From the NCBI GenBank assembly GCA_015657735.1, contig SSSX01000672.1:1-5012 (forward strand): DNA of 5,012 nt, in the 5' to 3' direction. Position numbers and translations under genes: made by a program. Source of the DNA: Zoogloeaceae bacterium (GTDB lineage Bacteria; Pseudomonadota; Gammaproteobacteria; Burkholderiales; Rhodocyclaceae). Below the pieces are notes generated by a model that was not told the origin of the DNA, searched no databases, and was given only the letters and a program-made list of their open reading frames with translations. Positions 1 to 5,012 of this stretch are shown here, in pieces (position 1 is the stretch's first letter; every line of letters begins with the position of its first letter).

Positions 1-1
1 G

Positions 2-922
2 GCCTTTGCATCGGCGCTGCTGCGTTTCGCCGGGCTGCTGATCGGCGGGCGGGTGGCGGCGGTGCACGCCCATTCGGCGTCGAACGCCAGTTTCCGCCGC
101 AAGAGCGTGCTGCTGGCGCTGGCCCGGCTGGCCGGCAAACCGTACATCTTCCACCTCCACGGCGGCGCCTTCGACCGCTACCACGCCGGCGCCTCGCGCC
201 TCGAACGGGCGTGGATCGCCCGCACGGTGCATGGCGCCGGGGTGGTTTTCGTGTTGTCGGAGAGCTGGGCCGCGTGGCTGCGCGAGGCCATCGGCCATCC
301 CGATGTGCGCGTGCTGCCCAACCCGGTGCTGCCGGTCGACCTGCCGGCCGACGTGGCGCGCGAGCCGCAGACGCTGCTGTTCCTCGGCCGCCTCGAGGAG
401 GCCAAGGGTGTTTTCGTGCTGATCGAGGCGCTGGCCCGGCTGGCCGGCGTGCGCCCCGGGCTGCGCGCGATCCTGGCCGGCGAGGGCGATCTGGCGGCGG
501 TGCGCGCCGCCGCGGCGGCGGCCGGTGTCGCCGAGCGGATCGAACTGCCGGGCTGGGTGGCCGGCGAGGCCAAGGCCTGCCTGCTGGCCCGCGCCGGCAT
601 CTTCGTGCTGCCGTCGCGCTTCGAGGGGGTGCCGATGGCCCTGCTGGAAGCCCAGGCCGCCGGCCTGCCGGTGGTGGCGACGCGGGTCGGCGGCATTCCG
701 CAGGTGATCGCCGAGGGCGACAACGGCATGCTGGCCGAGCCCGACGATGTGGCTTCGCTGGTGGCGGCGCTCAAGCCGCTGCTGGCCGACGCGGCGCTGG
801 CCGGGCGGATGGGCGAAACCGGGCGCCGGCGGGTGCTCGACGCTTACGGCATCGCCCGTGTCCGCGGACTGCTCGACGCCGCCTGGCAGCGCCTCGACGG
901 TGCGGCGCGGAAGGCAGGTTGA
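2..922 (+). CDS. GT4-family glycosyltransferase, 5'-truncated by the window edge
   Basis: This enzyme most likely moves a sugar from a nucleotide-sugar donor onto a lipid-linked acceptor at the cytoplasmic face of the inner membrane during exopolysaccharide repeat-unit assembly. The frame is open to the window's left edge, so 306 residues are visible and roughly 70-90 N-terminal residues are probably missing. The GTG at 53 is an internal codon, not a credible start, because family-like sequence precedes it. Visible features in order are the acceptor-side motif HAHSASNASFRRKS, HLHGG (fragment residues 51-55), VLPNPV before the donor domain, the donor-domain opening FLGRLEEAKG (G129), and the retaining GT-B EX7E motif EGVPMALLE (E208 and E216) followed by AAGLPVVAT and GGIPQVI. 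This is the standard GT4 (Glycos_transf_1) layout. It ends with TGA at 920-922, about 5 nt before the next gene. The sugar donor and acceptor cannot be read from the sequence. Family assignment is very secure; the exopolysaccharide role is inferred from neighbours. Confidence 0.95.
   Translation, partial: AFASALLRFAGLLIGGRVAAVHAHSASNASFRRKSVLLALARLAGKPYIFHLHGGAFDRYHAGASRLERAWIARTVHGAGVVFVLSESWAAWLREAIGHPDVRVLPNPVLPVDLPADVAREPQTLLFLGRLEEAKGVFVLIEALARLAGVRPGLRAILAGEGDLAAVRAAAAAAGVAERIELPGWVAGEAKACLLARAGIFVLPSRFEGVPMALLEAQAAGLPVVATRVGGIPQVIAEGDNGMLAEPDDVASLVAALKPLLADAALAGRMGETGRRRVLDAYGIARVRGLLDAAWQRLDGAARKAG
909..918 (+). promoter_or_regulatory. Ribosome binding site region for the CapK-like gene
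   Basis: The purine-rich stretch GGAAGGCAGG lies inside the last codons of the glycosyltransferase gene. Its AGG at 916-918 is 9 nt before the ATG at 928, a normal Shine-Dalgarno spacing. The GGAAGG at 909-914 is only 4 nt before an in-frame TTG at 919 that overlaps the upstream TGA. The spacing therefore favours ATG 928, but the TTG start (three residues longer) cannot be excluded. Confidence 0.5.
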
Positions 923-927
923 ACAGC

Positions 928-2322
928 ATGATCTCGAGTCACTCGCGTTTTTACCGCTACGCGTCGCCGGCGCTGCAGGAGGAGCTGCTGTCCTTCACCA
1001 GCCGCCTGCGCGGGATGGTGACCGCGCGCGGGGCGATGGCGCGCACCGCGCGGGCCATCGAGCGCAGCCAGTGGCTGGCGCCGGCGCAGTGGCAGGCCCT
1101 GCAGCTTGAGTCGATGCGCCAGCTGGCGCTGCATGCCGGCCGCCGGGTGCCCTATTACCGCGAGCTGTTCGCCGAATACGGCATCGATCCGGCGCGCTGG
1201 ACGAGCCTCGACGACCTGTGCGAAGTGCCGGTGCTGACCAAGGGCGAGGTGATCGCCGCCGGCGAGCGCCTGCTTGCCGAAGGCGGGCCGTGGCTGCGTT
1301 TCAAAGGCTCGACCAGCGGCACCACCGGCCGGGCGATGTCGGGCTGGCGCGACCGTCGCGCGATCGCCTTCGAGCAGGCCTTCGTCCAGCGTCAGGCGCA
1401 CTGGGCCGGTTACCGGCACGGCGAGCGGCGCGCCTGGCTGCGCGGCGAGCCGGTGGTGCCGGCCCGCCAGTCGGACGGACAGCTGTGGCGCATGAACCGC
1501 GCCGACAACATGCTGATGCTGTCTTCCTACCATCTGACGCCGAAGAACGGTGCGGCCTACATCGAGGCGCTGGAGCGCTTCGACCCGGTGATGATCCAGG
1601 CCTATCCGTCGTCGGTGAGCTATCTCGCGCGCTGGCTCGAGGAGCACGACCGCGGCTACCGCGGTGCGTCGCTGCGCGGCATCGTCACGTCGTCGGAAAC
1701 CTTGAGCCCCGCCGACCGGCAGATCATCGCCGGGCGCTTCGGCTGCGGCGTCTTCGACTGGTACGGCGCCTTCGAACGGGTGGCCGCCATCGGCACCTGC
1801 GAGCACGGCCACTACCACGTGATGGAGGACTACGGCTGCGTGGAGTTCGAGGCCAACGGCGACGGCACCGCCAACCTCATCGCGACGGGCTTCGGCAACC
1901 GCTGCATGCCGTTCCTGCGCTACCGCGCCGACGACCGCGTGGTGCTCGCCGATCCGGCCTTCGCGTGCCCGTGCGGACGCAGCTTCCGGGTCGTCGAGCG
2001 GGTGCTCGGGCGGGTCGACGACACCATCCGCACGCCCGACGGCCGCCATGTGGTGATGCTCGACTGGATCTTCTCGGGGCTCTTTGGGCTGGTCGAAGCC
2101 CAGGTCGTGCAGGAGCGCCTCGACGAGGTGTGCATCCGCATCGTCGCCGGCCCCGACTTCGGTAACCGGGACGAACAGGCGCTGCTGCTGCGCGCGCGCG
2201 AGCGGCTCGGCGAGCAGGTCATCATTCGAATCGAGCGTGTGGCGCAGATCGCCCGCACGCGCAGTGGAAAATTCCGGCAGATCGTCAGCCGGCTGAGTGG
2301 GAGCGATGAATCCAATGTCTAA
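928..2322 (+). CDS. CapK/PaaK-like adenylate-forming enzyme (phenylacetate-CoA ligase family)
   Basis: A 464-residue member of the ANL superfamily, COG1541 branch. Characterised relatives activate a carboxylic acid as an acyl-AMP and then pass it to CoA or another acceptor. CapK-like members recur in capsule and exopolysaccharide clusters, where their substrate is generally unknown. Seen here: an N-terminal region ending in RRVPYYRELF; the phosphate-binding loop STSGTTG (residues 128-134); YPSSVSYLARWL; the A5-like motif DWYGAFERV; a Cys/His-rich segment with C291 and H293/H295/H297, then CPCGRS (C347 and C349); YRADDRV; and a C-terminal SGKFRQIVS with K448, the probable adenylation lysine. 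Length matches the family, and no signal peptide or membrane segment is present, so it should be cytoplasmic. ATG 928 is chosen because of ribosome-binding-site spacing; the same frame stays open far upstream, but that part only shadows the glycosyltransferase gene. Its 3' end overlaps the lyase gene by 8 nt. True phenylacetate catabolism is unlikely, since no paa genes are adjacent. Confidence 0.92.
   Translation: MISSHSRFYRYASPALQEELLSFTSRLRGMVTARGAMARTARAIERSQWLAPAQWQALQLESMRQLALHAGRRVPYYRELFAEYGIDPARWTSLDDLCEVPVLTKGEVIAAGERLLAEGGPWLRFKGSTSGTTGRAMSGWRDRRAIAFEQAFVQRQAHWAGYRHGERRAWLRGEPVVPARQSDGQLWRMNRADNMLMLSSYHLTPKNGAAYIEALERFDPVMIQAYPSSVSYLARWLEEHDRGYRGASLRGIVTSSETLSPADRQIIAGRFGCGVFDWYGAFERVAAIGTCEHGHYHVMEDYGCVEFEANGDGTANLIATGFGNRCMPFLRYRADDRVVLADPAFACPCGRSFRVVERVLGRVDDTIRTPDGRHVVMLDWIFSGLFGLVEAQVVQERLDEVCIRIVAGPDFGNRDEQALLLRARERLGEQVIIRIERVAQIARTRSGKFRQIVSRLSGSDESNV
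2299..2303 (+). promoter_or_regulatory. Ribosome binding site for the lyase gene
   Basis: GGGAG lies within the last codons of the CapK-like gene, 11 nt before the ATG at 2315 and only 2 nt before the ATG at 2306. The spacing favours ATG 2315. A GTG at 2297 in the same frame overlaps the site itself and is an unlikely start. Confidence 0.5.
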
Positions 2323-4294
2323 TCTGACCCAGGTGGGCTGGTACTGGAACCGCCTGCGTTGCATGTCCGTCACCGAGATCGTCGGCCGCGCCGGCTCCAC
2401 GGCCAGCCAGGCCATGGAGCGCCGCCGGACGCCGGTCGAGGTGCCGGCGCTCCGTCTCGACCGCCAGGGCGCGCGCTGGCTGCCCCGCGAGCTGCCGGAT
2501 CAGACCGGCGCCGTGCTGCAGCGCGCCAACGAAGTGTTGTCGGGCTACTGGCGGCTGTTTGCGCGCGACGCGGTGGAGCTGGGTTTTCCGCCCGAATGGA
2601 ACTGCAATCCCGACAACGGCGCGCTGCTGCCGATGACCTACGGCAAGGTGATGTCGTTCCGCGACACCGCGCAGACCGGCGACATCAAATACCTGTGGGA
2701 ACCCAACCGGCACCTCGAGCTGGTGAGCCTGGCCCAGGCCTGGCAGATCACCGGCGACGAGCGCTATCTGGACGGCGTCGGCACCCTGCTCGAAAGCTGG
2801 TTCGTGCAGTGTCCGTATCCGCTCGGGCCGAACTGGGCCAGCGCCCTCGAGGCGGGCATCCGGCTGATCAACTGGGCGACGGTGTGGCAGCTGATCGGCG
2901 GCCTGCAGTCGCCGTTGTTCGACCACCCGGTCGGCAAGGTGCTGCGTACCGACTGGCTGAACAGCGTGTGGCGCCACGCGGAGTTCATCCGCGGCCATCT
3001 GTCGCGCCATTCGTCGGCCAACAATCATCTGATTGGCGAACTCGCCGGGCTGTTCGTGGCCGGGGCGACCTGGCCGTTCTGGGACGACGCCAAGCAATGG
3101 CGGCGCATCGCCCGCGACGGTCTGGAGCGCGAGGTGCTGGCGCAGAACGCGCCGGACGGCGTCAACCGCGAGCAGACCACCGCCTACCAGCAGTTCGTGT
3201 GGGATTTCCTGCTGTTTGCCGGGCTCGCCTCGCGCGCCACCGGCAAGCCGTTTTCCGATGCCTACTGGCAGCGCATGGAGGCGATGCTCGACTACGTGGC
3301 GGCGATCATGGATGCCGGCGGTCACGTGCCGATGTTCGGCGATGCCGACGATGGCCGCGTCTCCGGCCTGTCGCTGGGGGCTGGCGGGTGTGCCTTCCAG
3401 AGCCAGCTGGCGACCGGGGCGCTGCTGTTTGCCAACCCGGCCTTCGCCCGCAAGGCCGGCGTGGTGGACCTGCGCACCCGCTGGCTGCTCGGCCGCGAAG
3501 CCTGCCGGCCCTTCGACGACCTGCTGCTGAAGGCGGTGCCGGCCACCCCGCGCACCGATTTCCGCGATGGCGGGATGTTCGTGCTGGGGGCCAATCTGGA
3601 TACGCCGGAAGAGATCCGCATCGTCGCCGATGCCGGTCCGCTGGGCCTCGGCGGGATCGCCGCCCACGGCCACGCCGACGCGCTGTCGTTCACGCTGTCG
3701 GTGGCCGGGCGGGAATTCCTGGTCGACCCCGGCACCGGCACTTACCACGGCTCCCGCCTGTGGCGCGACGGCTTCCGCGGCACGTCGATGCACAACACGC
3801 TGTGCATCGACGGCGCCGATCAGGCGGTGTCGGGCGGCAAGTTCATGTGGGTGCGCAAGTACCGGGCGACGGTCGTCGAGCGCGAGAGCAGCCGGATCGC
3901 CGAGCGGCTGGTGGCCGAGCACGACGGCTACCGGCGCCTGGCCGGGCGTCCGACTCACCGGCGCAGCTGGGATCTCGACAAACCGGGCGGGTGCCTGACG
4001 GTGCGCGACGAACTGCTCGGCCAGGCGGCGCAGACGGTGACGCTGAACTGGCATTTCAGCGAGGACTGCAACGTCACCTGCATGCCCGACGGCCTGTCGA
4101 TCGCCAACGGGCCGGTGTGCCTGACGATGGTGCTGCCGCCGGACGGCGAGGTGAGCATCCTCCACGGCTCGAACGAGCCGCTGGCCGGCTGGGTGTCGCG
4201 CGGCTACGACCGCGTCGTGCCGAGCACCACCGTGGTGTGGCGCGGCCGGATCGAGGCCGGGGATACGGTCGAGACGGTGTTCCGGCGCGGCTGA
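2315..4294 (+). CDS. Heparinase II/III-like polysaccharide lyase family protein
   Basis: A 659-residue protein resembling heparinase II/III and related alginate lyases, which cleave uronate-containing polysaccharides by beta-elimination. The N-terminal alpha/alpha toroid spans roughly residues 50-350 and shows DIKYLWEPNRH (123-133), NWASALEAGIR (173-183), SSANNH with N236-N237-H238, and REQTTAYQQF with Y291. The C-terminal beta-sandwich domain (about 410-650) carries HGHADALSF (H451, H453), VDPGTGTY (470-477) and MHNTLCIDGADQA (H493). By family comparison, N237, Y291 and one of H451/H453 match the Asn-Tyr-His catalytic set recalled for heparinase III (Asn240, Tyr294, His424), so the enzyme looks catalytically intact. 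The N-terminus contains WYWNRLRCMS and several arginines but no hydrophobic signal segment, so export is not evident. ATG 2315 is chosen from ribosome-binding-site spacing; ATG 2306 and GTG 2297 are alternatives. It is the last gene of the operon. The likely role is trimming or turnover of the polymer made by this cluster; substrate unknown. Confidence 0.9.
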   Translation: MSNLTQVGWYWNRLRCMSVTEIVGRAGSTASQAMERRRTPVEVPALRLDRQGARWLPRELPDQTGAVLQRANEVLSGYWRLFARDAVELGFPPEWNCNPDNGALLPMTYGKVMSFRDTAQTGDIKYLWEPNRHLELVSLAQAWQITGDERYLDGVGTLLESWFVQCPYPLGPNWASALEAGIRLINWATVWQLIGGLQSPLFDHPVGKVLRTDWLNSVWRHAEFIRGHLSRHSSANNHLIGELAGLFVAGATWPFWDDAKQWRRIARDGLEREVLAQNAPDGVNREQTTAYQQFVWDFLLFAGLASRATGKPFSDAYWQRMEAMLDYVAAIMDAGGHVPMFGDADDGRVSGLSLGAGGCAFQSQLATGALLFANPAFARKAGVVDLRTRWLLGREACRPFDDLLLKAVPATPRTDFRDGGMFVLGANLDTPEEIRIVADAGPLGLGGIAAHGHADALSFTLSVAGREFLVDPGTGTYHGSRLWRDGFRGTSMHNTLCIDGADQAVSGGKFMWVRKYRATVVERESSRIAERLVAEHDGYRRLAGRPTHRRSWDLDKPGGCLTVRDELLGQAAQTVTLNWHFSEDCNVTCMPDGLSIANGPVCLTMVLPPDGEVSILHGSNEPLAGWVSRGYDRVVPSTTVVWRGRIEAGDTVETVFRRG

Positions 4295-4300
4295 GGGCCC

Positions 4301-4335
4301 CGGCGGCGGTCCGCCGCGTTGTCGAGGCTCAACGC
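4301..4335. terminator. Possible bidirectional terminator between convergent genes
   Basis: Two overlapping inverted repeats sit between the lyase stop (4292-4294) and the facing HDOD gene stop (4329-4331). The first pairs CGGCGG (4301-4306) with CCGCCG (4311-4316) across a 4-nt loop; a shifted register, GCGGCG (4303-4308) with CGCCGC (4312-4317), is also possible. The second pairs GCGTTG (4316-4321) with CAACGC (4330-4335) across an 8-nt loop and includes the HDOD stop codon. They share bases 4316-4317, so they may be alternatives. No U-tract follows on either strand, so canonical intrinsic termination is not demonstrated. Confidence 0.35.
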
Positions 4336-5012
4336 AGGTTGGGAAAGAACAGGGCGATCACCGCGGCCCGTTCCTGGTGGACCGCGGCGCGGATCGAGGC
4401 GATGCGTTCGGCGCTCATCTCGAGCATCGCCGACGTCATCGGGTCGAGGCGTTGCAGCGCGGCTTCGTCGGCACCGTCGTCCTGGTCGTCGTCGGTGGCG
4501 AGAATCTGGTTGGCGAGGTGGAGCAGGGCCGCCTCGGTCGCGTGGGTGCCGCCCAGCGCGGGCATCAGCTGGGCGCCGATCGCGGTGGCGAAGCCGCCCG
4601 GCAGATGCCAGGCCGACGCCAGCGCGGCGCCGACTTCGGCGTAGTTGCAGCCGACGATGGCGGCCTCCGCTTCATGGACGGGAATCTGCCGGGCGCTGGC
4701 GGTTTCGAGCGCGGCGCCGGCGCTGTCGGGGTCGGCCTGGAACATCACCAGATGGCCGATGTCGGCCAGCAGGCCTTCGACGAACATCCGCTCCGGGTCG
4801 CCCATGCCGAGCTGACGGGCGGCCGCCCGCGCCGCCAGGCCGCGGAAGACGCAGCCCTGCCAGAACTGCGTCATGTGCAGGCGGGCCGGCCGGATGCCGG
4901 CGAAGGCACCGACGACCGCGGTGCTGAGGACCAGATCGTGCACCTGCTGCATCCCCATCAGATTGACCGCGCGGCTGACCGTCTCTATTTTTCCGGGAAA
5001 GCCGTAGAGGAC
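4329..5012 (-). CDS. HDOD-domain signalling protein, 5'-truncated by the window edge
   Basis: The visible 227 residues cover most of an HDOD domain, a helical HD-fold module without hydrolase activity found in bacterial signalling and regulatory proteins. The frame is open from the right edge. Codons before the internal ATG at 4958 encode VLYGFPGKIETVSRAVNLMG, the conserved HDOD stretch around the usual YGFPRKI and LG positions, so the real start is outside the window and about 55-65 domain residues are missing. Further marks are VHDLVLSTAVVGAF, FWQGCVFRGLAAR, FVEGLLADIGHLVMF and YAEVGAALASAWHLP. The HD-type metal site is lost: A83-D84 replaces His-Asp and Y124 replaces the His expected before AEVG. 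An acidic stretch (TDDDQDDGADE, about 4465-4500) lies in the C-terminal helical part, and the protein ends shortly after, so no effector domain follows the HDOD. A partner domain upstream of the window cannot be excluded. It converges on the polysaccharide operon and has its own promoter elsewhere. Signal and partner unknown. Confidence 0.9.
   Translation of the reverse strand, partial: VLYGFPGKIETVSRAVNLMGMQQVHDLVLSTAVVGAFAGIRPARLHMTQFWQGCVFRGLAARAAARQLGMGDPERMFVEGLLADIGHLVMFQADPDSAGAALETASARQIPVHEAEAAIVGCNYAEVGAALASAWHLPGGFATAIGAQLMPALGGTHATEAALLHLANQILATDDDQDDGADEAALQRLDPMTSAMLEMSAERIASIRAAVHQERAAVIALFFPNLR

Noticed and set aside
505..520. Perfect 16-nt palindrome CGCCGCCGCGGCGGCG
   Set aside because: It encodes part of a poly-alanine helix in the glycosyltransferase and is expected from GCC/GCG codon repeats in a GC-rich genome. 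Nothing points to a binding site.
53..922. GTG at 53 as the glycosyltransferase start
   Set aside because: The frame continues to the window edge with family-like residues before it, and a 289-residue protein would lack much of the N-terminal acceptor domain.
211..927. Upstream extension of the CapK-like reading frame over the glycosyltransferase gene
   Set aside because: The first 239 codons are Arg/Gly/Ala-rich shadow translation of the glycosyltransferase gene. Family-like sequence begins only near ATG 928.
844..2415. Long open frame on the - strand (523 codons) opposite the CapK-like gene
   Set aside because: Its product is an Arg/Ala/His-rich sequence with no recognisable motif, lying opposite a well-supported gene. 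Strong G/C bias at third codon positions keeps antisense frames free of stops.
2285..4165. Long open frame on the - strand (626 codons) opposite the lyase gene
   Set aside because: Same cause. The translation is low-complexity His/Arg/Gln/Ala-rich, with no domain signature, while the + strand carries clear heparinase-family motifs.
2359..4644. + strand open frame (761 codons) overlapping the lyase gene and running into the HDOD region
   Set aside because: Arg/Ala-rich out-of-frame translation that crosses the end of one real gene and the antisense of another. No motif is recognisable.

Overview
The window is a GC-rich, densely coding stretch of bacterial chromosome. The gene families, the gene order and the strong G/C bias at third codon positions suggest a betaproteobacterium, possibly a Rhodocyclales relative such as Thauera, Azoarcus or Zoogloea. 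This placement is inferred from overall character and was not checked against any database.

Positions 2-4294 (+ strand) hold the end of an exopolysaccharide or capsule-type operon with three tightly packed genes. The first is a GT4-family glycosyltransferase whose 5' end lies before the window. The second is a CapK/PaaK-like adenylate-forming enzyme. The third is a heparinase II/III-like polysaccharide lyase of about 659 residues. The first two genes are about 5 nt apart and the second and third overlap by 8 nt, so they are almost certainly cotranscribed and probably translationally coupled. In outline, the glycosyltransferase adds a sugar to a growing repeat unit, and the CapK-like enzyme may activate a carboxylate for modification of the polymer. 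The lyase would cut a uronate-containing polymer, although it shows no export signal.

Positions 4295-4328 are a 34-nt convergent junction. It contains GC-rich inverted repeats that may end transcription from either side, but there is no U-tract.

Positions 4329-5012 (- strand) hold the C-terminal part of an HDOD-domain protein, a non-catalytic HD-fold signalling protein whose 5' end lies beyond the window. It belongs to a separate transcription unit and need not be linked to the polysaccharide genes.

I see no RNA genes, mobile elements, CRISPR arrays or promoters. No gene-free stretch exceeds 34 nt. I see no clearly new system. The least explained part is the pairing of a CapK-like ligase with a lyase that appears cytoplasmic.
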